Shown: positions 54,940-64,000 of the stretch, piece by piece | Position numbering within the stretch: position 1 is the stretch's first letter | Layout of the letters: each line of letters begins with the position of its first letter | NCBI RefSeq assembly: GCF_016745095.1 | Contig: NZ_CP067087.1 | Location: forward strand, 562,501 to 626,500 | DNA: 64,000 nt | Reading direction: 5' to 3' | From: Croceicoccus sp. YJ47 | GTDB taxonomy: Bacteria; Pseudomonadota; Alphaproteobacteria; Sphingomonadales; Sphingomonadaceae | Notes under the pieces: generated by a model | Seen by the model: the letters and a program-made list of their open reading frames with translations, nothing else | What the model was told of the DNA's origin: nothing | Database searches by the model: none | Program-made: the position numbers and the translations under genes

Positions 54940-56460
54940 TCAGAAGAAACCGAGTTTCTTCGGGCTGTAACTGACCAGCATGTTCTTCGTCTGCTGATAA
55001 TGGTCGAGCATCATGCGGTGGTTCTCGCGCCCGATGCCGGATTGCTTGTAACCGCCGAACGCCGCATGCGCGGGATAGGCGTGGTAGCAATTGGTCCACA
55101 CCCGCCCGGCCCGGATCGCACGCCCGAACCGGTAACAGGTGTTGGCATCTCGGCTCCACACCCCGGCGCCGAGGCCATAGAGCGTGTCATTGGCGATCCG
55201 CAGCGCCTCGTCATCGTCCCGGAACGTGGTGACGGACAGGACGGGGCCGAAGATTTCCTCCTGAAAGATGCGCATCCGGTTGTTGCCGCGAAACACCGTC
55301 GGCTTCACGTAATAGCCGCCCGCAATCTCGCCATCGAAGCGCGCCGCCTCGCCGCCGGTCAGCAATTCGGCGCCTTCCTGCCTGCCGATATCGATATAGG
55401 AGAGGATCTTCTGCTGCTGCTCGGACGAGGCCTGCGCACCGATCATGGTCTCCATGTCGAGCGGGTTGCCCGCCTTGATCGCCTCCACCCGCGCGATCGC
55501 GCGTTCCATGAACCGGTCATAGATGCTTTCATGGATGAGCGCCCGACTCGGGCAGGTGCACACCTCCCCCTGGTTGAGCGCGAACATCACCAGCCCCTCG
55601 ATCGCCTTGTCGAAAAAATCGTCGTCGTGGCGGCACACGTCTTCGAAGAAGATGTTCGGGCTCTTGCCGCCCAGCTCCAGCGTGACGGGGATCAGGTTCT
55701 CGCTCGCATATTGCATGATGAGCCGGCCCGTCGTCGTCTCGCCGGTAAAGGCGATCTTGGCGATGCGATTGCTGCTGGCGAGCGGTTTTCCCGCCTCCAC
55801 GCCAAAGCCGTTGACGACATTGAGCACGCCCGCGGGCAGCAGATCGCCGATCAGTTCGACCAGCACCATGATCGAGGCCGGGGTCTGCTCGGCCGGTTTC
55901 AGGACCACGCAATTGCCCGCCGCAAGCGCCGGAGCGAGTTTCCACACCGCCATCAATATCGGAAAGTTCCACGGGATGATCTGTCCCACCACGCCCAGCG
56001 GTTCGTGGAAATGATAGGCGACGGTGTCATGGTCGATTTCCGAAATGCCGCCTTCCTGCGCGCGGATGCACCCCGCGAAATAGCGGAAATGATCGATGGC
56101 GAGCGGAATGTCCGCCGCCATCGTCTCGCGCAGCGGCTTTCCATTGTCCCATGTTTCGGCGATCGCGAGCGTCTGGAGATTTTCCTCCATCCGGTCGGCG
56201 ATGCGATGGAGGATCAACGCGCGTTCGCCCACGCTGGTGCGGGCCCAGGCGTCCCTCGCCGCATGCGCTGCGTCGAGCGCGGCCTCGATATCGACCGCCT
56301 GGCTGCGCGCCACCTTGCCGACCGACTTGCCGGTTATGGAGGAGATATTGTCGAAATAGCGCCCGTCGCGCGGTGCGGTCCACTGACCGCCGATGAAATT
56401 GTCGTATCTGTCCGCAAAAGGCGCGGTCATCGACGCCGCCGGATTGGTTTGCATGTCCAT
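54940..56460 (-). CDS. NAD-dependent aldehyde dehydrogenase (ExaC/AldB-type)
   Basis: Oxidises acetaldehyde and similar aldehydes to acids. The catalytic residues are in [14 protein letters not shown] and [16 protein letters not shown] (nucleophile Cys), with cofactor motifs [14 protein letters not shown] and [10 protein letters not shown]. The 506-residue length and the close relation to DUF779 and AdhP point to the acetaldehyde-using ExaC/AldB group. The start is the ATG at 56458-56460 with GAGGA eight bases upstream; the frame runs 14 codons further without a ribosome site. It is first in the leftward operon, 73 bases before adhP. Confidence 0.93.
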   Translation of the reverse strand: MDMQTNPAASMTAPFADRYDNFIGGQWTAPRDGRYFDNISSITGKSVGKVARSQAVDIEAALDAAHAARDAWARTSVGERALILHRIADRMEENLQTLAIAETWDNGKPLRETMAADIPLAIDHFRYFAGCIRAQEGGISEIDHDTVAYHFHEPLGVVGQIIPWNFPILMAVWKLAPALAAGNCVVLKPAEQTPASIMVLVELIGDLLPAGVLNVVNGFGVEAGKPLASSNRIAKIAFTGETTTGRLIMQYASENLIPVTLELGGKSPNIFFEDVCRHDDDFFDKAIEGLVMFALNQGEVCTCPSRALIHESIYDRFMERAIARVEAIKAGNPLDMETMIGAQASSEQQQKILSYIDIGRQEGAELLTGGEAARFDGEIAGGYYVKPTVFRGNNRMRIFQEEIFGPVLSVTTFRDDDEALRIANDTLYGLGAGVWSRDANTCYRFGRAIRAGRVWTNCYHAYPAHAAFGGYKQSGIGRENHRMMLDHYQQTKNMLVSYSPKKLGFF

Positions 56461-56599
56461 CAGTTCATCCTCGTCACAATCGCCGGTTGCTCCCGGTCGC
56501 AAGGACGATGGTTTCGCACTACCGCACCGATGGAAAGAGGGGGCGGGCCGGAGGGACGCGCAACTGTCTCGCTATCGAGACAGTTGCGGACAAAGAGCG

Positions 56600-57547
56600 T
56601 CAGCCGCGAACGAGACCGACCTTTTCCATGCGCCGATAAAGCGTCGCCCGACCGATGCCGAGCGCCCTGGCCGCCTGTGTCGCATTGCCATCGGCCTGTG
56701 CGAGCGCACGGCGCAACACCGTGCGTTCCGAGTCGCGGAACGATACCGCCTCCTCCCCGCCGAGGATGTCCGCAGCGCTGCGGCAACCGGTCAGGCAAGC
56801 GTCGCTCAGGGTGAAGCGATGCCGCGCGGCATGGGTGGCACCGATGACGAGATCGTCCCGGTCGACCGCGAGCAAGGCCGCATCGCCGCCGGGAAGGTTC
56901 GCGTCGATGATGCGATGCCCTGCGAAATACTGGCGGAAAACCCCGCTCTCGATCCGGCGCGCCGCATCCTGCACGATTTTCTGCACCAGCGACCCCATCG
57001 CCGCGGTGTGGTCCGCCCGGCAACTGGAAATGTCGAGCGCGCCCACCAGGCGCCCCGTCGCATCCCGCACCGGCGCGTCCATGCAGCTGATGCCGATGTT
57101 GCGGCTGGCGAAATGCTCGTCGCGGTGGATCGTGACCGGCCGGCCTTCTTCGAGACAGGTGCCGATGCCATTGGTGCCCTCGCGGCTCTCGCTCCAGACC
57201 CCGCCCGGCGTCAGGCCGACCTGATCGAATGTCGCGCGGTCGCCTGCGCTGCTGCGCGCTTCGAGAATGACGCCGTCATTGTCCGAGAGCATGACCGCGC
57301 AGCCGGTGGCGGCAACGGTCTGAAACAGCTGATCGAGCAGCGGGCGCGCCACGCACAGCAGGAGCTCGTGCCGCTGCCGCCGCTGCGCGAGGTCGGCGCC
57401 GGGCACCAGCTCGGCGGCACGGTCCGCGCTCGGCACGAGCCCGTGCTTCAGCCCCGAACGGCACCAGCTGGCCGCGACAAAGGATTGCGCGGCACTCGAC
57501 GACGATTGCAAGACCGCTTCGACGGAGTCTGCGTGATGGCCTGCCAT
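56600..57547 (-). CDS. AcoR-like GAF/Fis activator lacking the AAA+ domain
   Basis: A 315-residue regulator. Residues about 55-190 form a GAF-type sensory region (SDNDGVILEARSSAGDRATF, then EGTNGIGTCLEEGRPVTIHR and MDAPVRDATGRLVGALDISS) as in AcoR, and the C-terminus is a Fis-type helix-turn-helix (GNATQAARALGIGRATLYRR). The central AAA+ sigma-54-interaction domain of AcoR (GAFTGA motif) is absent, so it cannot drive sigma-54 promoters in the usual way. It sits upstream of the aldehyde dehydrogenase in the same direction and probably controls this locus in response to an alcohol or aldehyde. Confidence 0.85.
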   Translation of the reverse strand: MAGHHADSVEAVLQSSSSAAQSFVAASWCRSGLKHGLVPSADRAAELVPGADLAQRRQRHELLLCVARPLLDQLFQTVAATGCAVMLSDNDGVILEARSSAGDRATFDQVGLTPGGVWSESREGTNGIGTCLEEGRPVTIHRDEHFASRNIGISCMDAPVRDATGRLVGALDISSCRADHTAAMGSLVQKIVQDAARRIESGVFRQYFAGHRIIDANLPGGDAALLAVDRDDLVIGATHAARHRFTLSDACLTGCRSAADILGGEEAVSFRDSERTVLRRALAQADGNATQAARALGIGRATLYRRMEKVGLVRG

Positions 57548-57823
57548 GACGCCATCGTACCCCGTTTGCCCCCCGTTGACCACTGCGCAGACATCGTGGG
57601 CAAATGCGCGGACGCCGACGCTCGCCCCCGACGATGCGCCGATGCGGCATCGTCATCGCGCGGCTATGGATCGCACGACGCGCGGGCGCGATTTTCGTGC
57701 CCTTGACCGCCCCGTGGCCCGTCGCGTCATGGATTGACCCGGCCGCGTGAAACAGGCAGCGAAAGCGTAGAGAGCATCACGATCGCTGGGCAGGCTGTGC
57801 ATTCGGAGACTTCAGGAAAATTG

Positions 57824-58780
57824 GTGCAGGCGGCGCTCCGGTCCGTCCCTGTCTGCACTGGCATCGTTCTGCTGCTCGGCATGCTGTTGCCGCAGGCCGC
57901 GATGGCGGCGCCGACGCAATCCTTCCTGCAACCGATGGGCCCGGTGGCCGAGGAACAGGCGGCCCATCTCTGGCGCGTGATCGCGATTGCCATGGTCGTG
58001 ATCCTTCCCGTCCTCATCGGGGTGCCCTTGCTCGTCTGGCGCTACCGTATCGGCGCGAAGGGGGCGAAATATACGCCGGAATGGGATTATTCGGCCAAGC
58101 TGGAATGGCTGTTGTGGGGCGTTCCCGTGGCGGTGGTGATCGTGCTCGCGAGCTGGCTTTGGTATTCGACGAACCGGCTCGATCCCTACGAACCAATGGG
58201 TCCGCAGCCGCTTCGGATACAGGCGATCGGGCTCGACTGGAAATGGGTGTTCCTCTACCCAGACGAGGGTGTGGCGACCGTGAACGCGCTCGCCATCCCG
58301 GTGGGGCGGCCGGTGGAACTCACGCTCACGACCGACACGGTGATGCAAAGCATGCTGATCGCGCCGCTCACCGGGCAGATCTATGCCATGCCGGGCATGA
58401 CGACGAAGCTCAATTTCGCCGCAACGCGCACCGGCGTGGCCGAGGGTGAGAACACGCAATTCAATGGCGCCGGCTTCGGGCGGCAGAAATTCACCGTCAC
58501 CGCCATGGCACCGGCCCGCCATGCCGCATGGCTCGCCGACGCGCGCCGCGCACCCATGCTCGACGCGGCGACATACCGCATCCTGCGGCACCGGTCGGTC
58601 CTTGCCGAGGCGCGCGGGGAACTGGGCCTCAGCCGGGCGGCGACGCCGCTTTATTTCGCGCTGCCCATTCCGGATATGTTCGAGCGTGTCGTCGCGAAAT
58701 ATCACGCGACCGATGGCGGCGGATCGGGCGCACTCGGCGGCACCGGCCTCCCCCCTCGCCCGCAGGGAGGCGATGAATGA
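57824..58780 (+). CDS. cyoA: Cytochrome bo3-type quinol oxidase subunit II
   Basis: Part of a terminal oxidase that passes quinol electrons to oxygen. Two membrane helices (RVIAIAMVVILPVLIGVPLL and LLWGVPVAVVIVLASWLWYS) and a periplasmic cupredoxin domain (DWKWVFLYPDEGVATVNALA, SMLIAPLTGQIYAMPGMTTK) are present; the CuA ligands of cytochrome c oxidases are missing, as in CyoA. I prefer the GTG at 57824 with AGGA seven bases upstream, giving a signal sequence VQAALRSVPVCTGIVLLLGM. The frame is open back to a TTG at 57734. No lipobox Cys is seen where E. coli CyoA has one. It overlaps cyoB by four bases. Confidence 0.9.
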   Translation: MQAALRSVPVCTGIVLLLGMLLPQAAMAAPTQSFLQPMGPVAEEQAAHLWRVIAIAMVVILPVLIGVPLLVWRYRIGAKGAKYTPEWDYSAKLEWLLWGVPVAVVIVLASWLWYSTNRLDPYEPMGPQPLRIQAIGLDWKWVFLYPDEGVATVNALAIPVGRPVELTLTTDTVMQSMLIAPLTGQIYAMPGMTTKLNFAATRTGVAEGENTQFNGAGFGRQKFTVTAMAPARHAAWLADARRAPMLDAATYRILRHRSVLAEARGELGLSRAATPLYFALPIPDMFERVVAKYHATDGGGSGALGGTGLPPRPQGGDE

Positions 58781-60882
58781 GCCAGCCCACCAGCCCGATC
58801 TTCGGCCGGCTCGACTGGACCGTCACGCCCTATACCGATCTTTTGCACGAGGTGACGAGCAGCACGATCGTCGGCGCGGGCGCAGCGACGGTTCTCGTGC
58901 TCGGCACGCTCGGCGCGGTCGCGCTCATCACGCGGATGGGGGGGTGGGGGCCGCTTTTCCGGGACTGGCTGACGTCTGCGGACGCGAAGAAGATCGGCAT
59001 CATGTATATCGTGCTGGCACTGGTGATGATGGCGCGCGGCATTGTCGAAGGCTTCGTCATGCGCGCGCATCAGGCGACGGCCCTGGGCACGCTGTCCGCG
59101 CCGGAAAGCGGCCTCGTCGCGCCCGATCATTTTGCGCAGCTGTTCAGCACGCATGGCACGATCATGATCTTCTTCGTCGCGATGCCGCTGCTCATCGGCC
59201 TCATAAATTTCGTGCTTCCGCAGCAACTGGGCGCGCGCGACATGGCGTTCCCCGTGCTCAATCAGGTCAGCCTGGGGCTGACGGCAGCGGGGGCGGCGCT
59301 GGTGATGGTGTCGCTACTCATCGGGAAGTTCGGGACCGGGGGATGGACGATGTACCCCCCCTATACCGGCATCGCGTACAGCCCCGGCGAAGGGGTCGAT
59401 TACTGGCTCTGGGCCATCGCGATTTCGGGCGTCGGGTCCACGCTGACGGGCATGAATTTCGCGGTCACGATCTTTAAGAAGCGCGCGCCGGGCATGCATT
59501 TCATGCGCATGCCGCTGTTCTGCTGGACGTCGCTATGCGTTGCCATCATGCTGATCTACGCGATGCCCGCGCTCACCGTGTCGAGCGCGATGCTCATGCT
59601 CGACCGCTATGCGGGCTTTCATTTCTTCACGAATGGCGCGGGCGGCAACATGATGAATTACGCCAACATCTTCTGGATGTTCGGCCATCCGGAGGTCTAT
59701 ATCCTGATCCTCCCGGCGTTCGGCGTGTTCTCGGAAATCAGCTCGACCTTTTCGGGAAAGAAGCTCTACGGCTACACGTCGCTCGTGATCGCCAGCATGA
59801 GCATCGCGGTCGTCAGCTTTACCGTGTGGCTGCACCATTTCTTCACCATGGGGCAAAGCGCGGGCGTCAATATCGCGTTCGGCATCGCCACCATGATCAT
59901 CGGCGTGCCGACGGGGGTGAAGATCTACGACTGGATGGCGACGATGTGGCGCGGACAGGTGCGCATCACCACGCCGATAGTCTATCTCATCGGGTTCTTC
60001 ATGCTCTTCGTGATCGGCGGGCTGTCGGGGATCATCCTCGCCAATCCGTCCATCGATTACCAGGTGCACAATTCCACCTTCCTCGTCGCGCATTTTCACA
60101 ACGTGATCATTCCCGGCGTGCTTTACGGAATGCTGGCGGGCATTCATTACTGGTTCCCCAAGGCGTTCGGCTTTCGCCTTTGCGAAACATGGGGACGGCG
60201 CACGGCCTGTTTGTTTGTCGGCGGTTTCCTGCTGACCTTCATGCCGCTCTACGTGCTGGGTCTCATGGGAATGCCGCGCCGTTCGTCCACGTTTCAGAAC
60301 CCGGATTTCCTGCCGTTGATGTATGTCGCGGGGATGGGCGCGGTGTTGATGCTGTGCGCATTGGTGAGCCTTGGCTGGACATTCTGGAGCAGTTGGCGCC
60401 GCCGTGCGGAACTGGCCGTGCCGGGCGGCGATCCGTGGAACGGCGGGACACTCGAATGGTCGAGCCCGGCGCCGGTGCCGGCATGGAATTTCCCGCGCAT
60501 CCCCGACGTCAGCGCGCGCGACGATTGGAGCGCGGCGAAGCGCGGCGGCGACCCGTGGAAGGGGCCGGACGATTATGCCGACATCGAAATGCCCGCCAAT
60601 ACGCGCTTTGGCGTTGTGCTGGCCGCCGCCGCCTTTGCGCTGGGCTTCGCGATGGTGTGGCATGTGTGGTGGATGGGAATCGCCGCCCTTCTCGCGATCG
60701 TGGCGGCGGTGATGTGGCGCGGGATGATCGTGGTGGAGCCCGAGATCGTCCCCGCCGCCGCGCTCGAACGCGCCGACCGGCAATTTCGCGAATGGGTCGC
60801 GACCACCCCTCCGGCCAGCCGGGCAGACGAAGAGACCCCGCGCAACAGGGGCGTTCCCGACATCACGGAGTTCGCGGGATGA
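58777..60882 (+). CDS. cyoB: Cytochrome bo3-type quinol oxidase subunit I
   Basis: The catalytic, heme-copper subunit, 701 residues with about 15 membrane helices. The copper and cross-link motif FWMFGHPEVYILILPAFG, the HH pair in SFTVWLHHFFTMGQSAG, and the heme ligands in STFLVAHFHNVIIPG are all conserved, as is a low-spin heme His in FSTHGTIMIF. The heme pair is likely b and o, as the neighbours are of the Cyo type. It overlaps cyoA and cyoC by four bases each. The C-terminal extension after residue 560 is longer and polar (DPWNGGTLEWSSPAP). Confidence 0.95.
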   Translation: MSQPTSPIFGRLDWTVTPYTDLLHEVTSSTIVGAGAATVLVLGTLGAVALITRMGGWGPLFRDWLTSADAKKIGIMYIVLALVMMARGIVEGFVMRAHQATALGTLSAPESGLVAPDHFAQLFSTHGTIMIFFVAMPLLIGLINFVLPQQLGARDMAFPVLNQVSLGLTAAGAALVMVSLLIGKFGTGGWTMYPPYTGIAYSPGEGVDYWLWAIAISGVGSTLTGMNFAVTIFKKRAPGMHFMRMPLFCWTSLCVAIMLIYAMPALTVSSAMLMLDRYAGFHFFTNGAGGNMMNYANIFWMFGHPEVYILILPAFGVFSEISSTFSGKKLYGYTSLVIASMSIAVVSFTVWLHHFFTMGQSAGVNIAFGIATMIIGVPTGVKIYDWMATMWRGQVRITTPIVYLIGFFMLFVIGGLSGIILANPSIDYQVHNSTFLVAHFHNVIIPGVLYGMLAGIHYWFPKAFGFRLCETWGRRTACLFVGGFLLTFMPLYVLGLMGMPRRSSTFQNPDFLPLMYVAGMGAVLMLCALVSLGWTFWSSWRRRAELAVPGGDPWNGGTLEWSSPAPVPAWNFPRIPDVSARDDWSAAKRGGDPWKGPDDYADIEMPANTRFGVVLAAAAFALGFAMVWHVWWMGIAALLAIVAAVMWRGMIVVEPEIVPAAALERADRQFREWVATTPPASRADEETPRNRGVPDITEFAG

Positions 60883-61511
60883 GCAACGGCGACAACGGCC
60901 TTTACCCCGGTCTCAACCTCGGCGCGGGGCACGGCGACGCGCATGACCAAGCGGAAACGAAAGTCTTTGGTTTCTGGGTCTTTTTGATGAGCGATCTCAT
61001 CATCTTCGGCATTCTGTTTGCCACCTATGCCGCCGCGCTCGATCCCGTCGGCCTTGCCGGCGGTCCGGGGCCGCAGGCGCTGTTCGACCTGCGCAGCATC
61101 GCGATTCAGACAGGTCTGCTCCTGCTCGGCGGGGCGGCTTATGGCGGGGTGTCGCTGGCGGTGAAATACGACGGGGGCGCGGCAAAGGTGGTGGCCTGGC
61201 TCGCAATCTGCGCAGGGCTTGGCGCGGCGTTCCTGTTCTTTGAAATTCGCGATTTCCTGCACCAGGCGCAGGAGGGCGGCATCCCGCAGGCGAGCGGCTG
61301 GCTGAGCGCGTACTGGGCGCTCGTCGGGCTGCATGGGCTGCATGTCGCGGTTGGCATTGCGTGGATCGGTGCGAGCGCAGCACAGATCGCCGTGCGCGGG
61401 CTGGACGATGTGGTCAAGGTCCGCCTCTCCATGCTGGGCGTGTTCTGGCATTTTCTCGACCTCGTCTGGGTCGGTATTTTTTCCTTCGTTTTCCTGGTGC
61501 CGCTTTCATGA
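60879..61511 (+). CDS. cyoC: Cytochrome bo3-type quinol oxidase subunit III
   Basis: A 210-residue subunit with five membrane helices. FGFWVFLMSDLIIFGILFAT and GLHGLHVAVGIAWIGASA, and WHFLDLVWVGIFSFVFLVPL at the end, are characteristic of COX3-family CyoC. It starts at an ATG that overlaps the cyoB stop (ATGA) and ends four bases into cyoD. It helps stabilise the complex. Confidence 0.94.
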   Translation: MSNGDNGLYPGLNLGAGHGDAHDQAETKVFGFWVFLMSDLIIFGILFATYAAALDPVGLAGGPGPQALFDLRSIAIQTGLLLLGGAAYGGVSLAVKYDGGAAKVVAWLAICAGLGAAFLFFEIRDFLHQAQEGGIPQASGWLSAYWALVGLHGLHVAVGIAWIGASAAQIAVRGLDDVVKVRLSMLGVFWHFLDLVWVGIFSFVFLVPLS

Positions 61512-61900
61512 GCCGGCCCAATACTGGCGAGCTGGACCCCGGCGAAAGCGCGAAGGCGGAATTGCGCAAATATGCGCTGGGCTTCGTGATCAGCGTGGGT
61601 TTGACCGTTGCGGCCTTCGCTGCGGTGCTGTCGCCGCTTGCGCCCATGGTGAAGATCATCGCGGTGTGCGCGGCGGCGCTGCTTCAGGTCGCGACACACC
61701 TGCGCCATTTCCTGCATCTCAGCTTTTCGGGCGGGCAATCGCGCGAGGATCTGCTGCTGGTGCTATTTTCCGTGTGCCTGCTCTCCATCATGGCAGGCGG
61801 GACCGTGTGGATCCTCGCCGACCTTCAGGAGCGCATGCACGAGGGTGAGACCGCGCACACAGCGCCGACAACGGGCGAAGAGCCGGCCCCTGCGGCGTAA
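61508..61900 (+). CDS. cyoD: Cytochrome bo3-type quinol oxidase subunit IV
   Basis: A 130-residue subunit with three membrane helices (KYALGFVISVGLTVAAFAAV, then AVCAAALLQVATHLRHFLHL and LLVLFSVCLLSIMAGGTVWI), typical of CyoD. It closes the cyo operon. No cyoE (heme O synthase) follows here. The C-terminal tail is acidic and Pro/Thr-rich. Confidence 0.92.
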   Translation: MSRPNTGELDPGESAKAELRKYALGFVISVGLTVAAFAAVLSPLAPMVKIIAVCAAALLQVATHLRHFLHLSFSGGQSREDLLLVLFSVCLLSIMAGGTVWILADLQERMHEGETAHTAPTTGEEPAPAA

Positions 61901-62232
61901 CGGCGCGGCGCGTCTCGTCGCCGGGCGCGGCGCCGCGGCCCATCCTCGATCCCGCACACGACACACGGTGCGTTCGGGTTCCATGCGTTGGGAAAACCGT
62001 CCACCATCGCTCGCGCTTCATCCATCACAACAGATGCGCGTCGCCTCGATCCGGCTGCTCCCGACTATCGAAGAAATCACGAGATGCGCGCTCGCGATGA
62101 ACCCGGTCCGTCCGCTATTGGGCTGTAGCGCACCCACCTTTGCCGGGCGCAACATGCCGCCTCACACAAGCCGGGGGTGGCGACGGCGCGGACATGCAAC
62201 CGGCGCTGCGAACAGGGTCGCGCGCTCGGCGA
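61901..62232. other. Gene-free stretch after the cyo operon
   Basis: 332 bases between cyoD and a convergent lipoprotein gene. A 12-base GC palindrome, CGCGGCGCCGCG, lies at 61926-61937 and could mark the transcript ends, but no T-run follows. Otherwise only short chance frames are seen. Confidence 0.4.
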
Positions 62233-62691
62233 TCAGGCCGGATCAGCCCCCGCCGGTAATTGCGGATCCGCCGCCGCGCCGGTTTGCGCATCGGCGGGAA
62301 CGGAGGCGAGCGTGCTTGCGATGCTGGCCGCGGCCTCGGCCACGCCGTCCGCGTCACTGCTCTGCAGCGCCGATTTTGCCGACGCGATGTCCTGCGTCAG
62401 CTGTGCACGGATGGCTTCGGGAAATTCGGCGATATTCGCCGTGACGAGCTGGTCGAGATCCTCCAGCACGGCCGAACTCTCCGCCATGTCCAGCGTGCCC
62501 GATTGCAGATGCTGCGCGAGTTCCATCGCCTCTGACCGAAGCTGCGACGGGGTTGCCGCGGTGTCTTCGAAACCGGGTTCCTCGACGGTGGCCTGCTGCA
62601 CCGCGCCCTGCTCCTGCGCCGCTTCGTCGCCGCACGCGGAAAGAGCCATGGAAACGGGCAGGAGAAGGAAAAGATAACCCGGCTTTTTCAT
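62233..62691 (-). CDS. Small lipoprotein of unknown function
   Basis: A 152-residue lipoprotein starting at the ATG at 62689-62691; signal LFLLLPVSMALSACGD with lipobox Cys20. The mature part is acidic, Ala/Ser/Gln-rich and helical (SEAMELAQHLQSGTLDMAES, then RAQLTQDIASAKSALQSSDA), with no known domain. It probably lies in the periplasm attached to a membrane. It follows the PoxB-like gene by 77 bases in the same direction; a link with it is not evident. Confidence 0.75.
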   Translation of the reverse strand: MKKPGYLFLLLPVSMALSACGDEAAQEQGAVQQATVEEPGFEDTAATPSQLRSEAMELAQHLQSGTLDMAESSAVLEDLDQLVTANIAEFPEAIRAQLTQDIASAKSALQSSDADGVAEAAASIASTLASVPADAQTGAAADPQLPAGADPA

Positions 62692-62768
62692 CGTTGCTCG
62701 ATCCTTTGTCTCATGCAGCCCAACAAGGCCCGCACGGCATTGCAGGAAATGCGTAACGCATCGCCCGC

Positions 62769-64000
62769 CTATCGCAAAAAATTGTTGCGCAGCAATTCCA
62801 CCACCTCGCCCGACCTTCCGTCGAGCACGGCCTTCACGCCGAACATGGCAGTCGATGCGACTTGCGAAATCTCGATTTTGGGCGGCATGACCAGCTCCAT
62901 CTGGTTCACCCGCACGTCGAGAAGCGCAGGTCCTTCGGCCCGCAGCCACGCCTCCATCGCGCCGGCCAGATCGGCGCCGTTCTCCACCCGCCAGCTCGCG
63001 ATTCCGCACGCCTCGGCCAGTTTCGGGAAGTCGGGATTCCTGAGCCTGGTAAAATGATCGACCAGCCCTTCGACACGCTGCTCCATTTCGACGAAGCCAA
63101 GCGTGTCGTTGCGAAACACCAGCAGCTTGAGCGGGATGTCCTCCTGCACCAGCGTCAGCAGATCGCCCATCAACATGCTCAACCCGCCATCGCCGCACAT
63201 CGCGATGACCTGTCGTTCGGGATAGGCGAGCTTGGCACCGATGGCCTGCGGCATCCCGCTCGCCATGGTGCCGTGGAGCAGGCTGTTGAGGAAGCGGCGC
63301 CGGCCATTGGCGCGCAGGTGGCGCAGCATCCACACCATCGCGGTGCCGACGTCGGACACGAAAATCGCATCGTCGGCGGCCTTTTCGTCCAGCATGTTGG
63401 CGACGAATTGCGGGTGGATGAGCGTGGGATCGCTTTCCTCCCCCTCCTCGACATAGCCGCGCAGATCGTCCTGCCATTGATTCTGCTGCGCCTCGAGATG
63501 GCGCGTGTCCGGTTTCGCCGCGACCATCGGGGTGAGCGCGGCCAGCGTCGTTCGCGCATCGCCGACCAGCCCCATGCTGATGGCCGAGCGCCGGCCGAGA
63601 TGGGTCGGGTCGATGTCGATCTGCACGATCTTCTTCGCCTCGGGATAATATTGGGTATAGGCGAAATCGCAGCCCAGCGAGATCACGAGATCGGCACTTT
63701 CGAGCGCCTCCACCCCCGCGTGATTGCCGAGGATACCGTTGACCCCGACATTAAAGGGATTGTCCGGCTCCAGAAACTCCTTCGCCCGCGTCGTGTGGAC
63801 CATCGGCGCCTTCACCTTTTCGCAAAAGGCGACGATCTCGGCCCGCGCGTCGCGTGCCCCGATCCCGGCATAGACCGTGACCTTTCCCGCCGCATCGATC
63901 AGCTCGGCAAGCTGCGCCATTTCGGAATCGTTGGGCCGGCAGACCGGTTCGGGGCGATAGATGTCCCACGCCATCGCATCCTCATCCGTCTCGCTGAACA
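62769..64000 (-). CDS. PoxB-like pyruvate:quinone oxidoreductase, 5' end outside the window
   Basis: The visible 410 codons are the C-terminal two thirds of a thiamine-diphosphate enzyme; the frame is open to the right edge, so the start is missing. The TPP site is in IAMCGDGGLSMLMGDLLTLV, with the partner motif PLKLLVFRNDTLGFVEMEQR. The flavin-binding middle domain (VYAGIGARDARAEIV, NGILGNHAGVEALESADLVI) and the C-terminal helix (VLDGRSGEVVELLRNNFLR), which resembles the quinone/membrane-binding end of PoxB, favour pyruvate:quinone oxidoreductase over acetolactate synthase. It would make acetate and CO2 and reduce quinone. Confidence 0.85.
   Translation of the reverse strand, partial: FSETDEDAMAWDIYRPEPVCRPNDSEMAQLAELIDAAGKVTVYAGIGARDARAEIVAFCEKVKAPMVHTTRAKEFLEPDNPFNVGVNGILGNHAGVEALESADLVISLGCDFAYTQYYPEAKKIVQIDIDPTHLGRRSAISMGLVGDARTTLAALTPMVAAKPDTRHLEAQQNQWQDDLRGYVEEGEESDPTLIHPQFVANMLDEKAADDAIFVSDVGTAMVWMLRHLRANGRRRFLNSLLHGTMASGMPQAIGAKLAYPERQVIAMCGDGGLSMLMGDLLTLVQEDIPLKLLVFRNDTLGFVEMEQRVEGLVDHFTRLRNPDFPKLAEACGIASWRVENGADLAGAMEAWLRAEGPALLDVRVNQMELVMPPKIEISQVASTAMFGVKAVLDGRSGEVVELLRNNFLR

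Noticed and set aside
54310-56814. 834-codon plus-strand frame across adhP and aldehyde dehydrogenase
   Set aside because: The minus strand encodes clear dehydrogenases with catalytic motifs; the plus frame has none.
61825-62028. Short minus-strand frame with a Cys-x2-Cys pair after cyoD
   Set aside because: It overlaps the end of cyoD, has no ribosome site and is otherwise Arg/Ala-rich; probably chance.

Overview
The window reads as chromosome of a high-GC alphaproteobacterium, most likely a member of the Sphingomonadales. The signs are a ThiS-ThiG fusion, a SUF operon with a DUF559 gene and a short SufD, DUF2093, MmcB and a gene order that fits that order. This placement comes from family knowledge; no database search was run.

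Positions 1-40254 are mostly housekeeping genes in short operons: an ABC-F ATPase, a membrane diguanylate cyclase, heme A synthase, MerC-like protein, ThiSG, an acyl-CoA synthetase, gamma-glutamyltransferase, PyrD, a DUF885 lipoprotein, and the complete SUF iron-sulfur operon (Rrf2 regulator-sufB-DUF559-sufC-sufD-sufS-sufT-sufA, 14705-20790, most junctions overlapping). Then come an adenosine-kinase-like PfkB protein, PurD, XseA, an M23 lipoprotein, L28, TadA, NadC, a LytS/LytTR-type two-component pair, protease and DsbA-like envelope genes, APP1, a CitE-like lyase, a sterol-desaturase-family protein and MmcB.

Positions 40453-51166 are an integrated element of about 10.7 kb in a tRNA-Arg(CCG) gene. 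It is bounded by a 46-bp repeat of the tRNA 3' end (44 of 46 identical), with GGGGAA-type repeats just inside both ends. From left to right it carries a type II restriction-modification cassette (C5 methyltransferase, NaeI-like nuclease, Vsr), a leftward block of small unknown genes ending with a terminase-small-subunit-like gene, an iteron-like repeat region, a large primase-helicase, an AlpA-like regulator, one unknown gene and a tyrosine integrase split by an amber codon. It has no capsid, tail or large-terminase gene. The layout is that of a phage satellite (P4/PICI type) carrying a restriction system as cargo. This is the most interesting part of the window.

Positions 51534-57547 form a leftward locus for ethanol/acetaldehyde oxidation: an AcoR-like activator without an AAA+ domain, aldehyde dehydrogenase, zinc alcohol dehydrogenase (frameshifted in a GC repeat), and a DUF779 gene running in frame into acetyl-CoA synthetase, which is cut by an amber codon. 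It is followed by a cyoABCD quinol oxidase operon (57824-61900), a small lipoprotein and the 3' part of a PoxB-like pyruvate:quinone oxidoreductase. As intact enzymes, the locus would take ethanol to acetyl-CoA and PoxB would make acetate from pyruvate, with quinol passing to the bo3-type oxidase.

Three otherwise intact reading frames (M48 protease, integrase, acetyl-CoA synthetase) are each broken by a single in-frame TAG followed by GCC. Because TAG is a normal terminator of many genes here, recoding is unlikely; real decay or base-call error are the main explanations.
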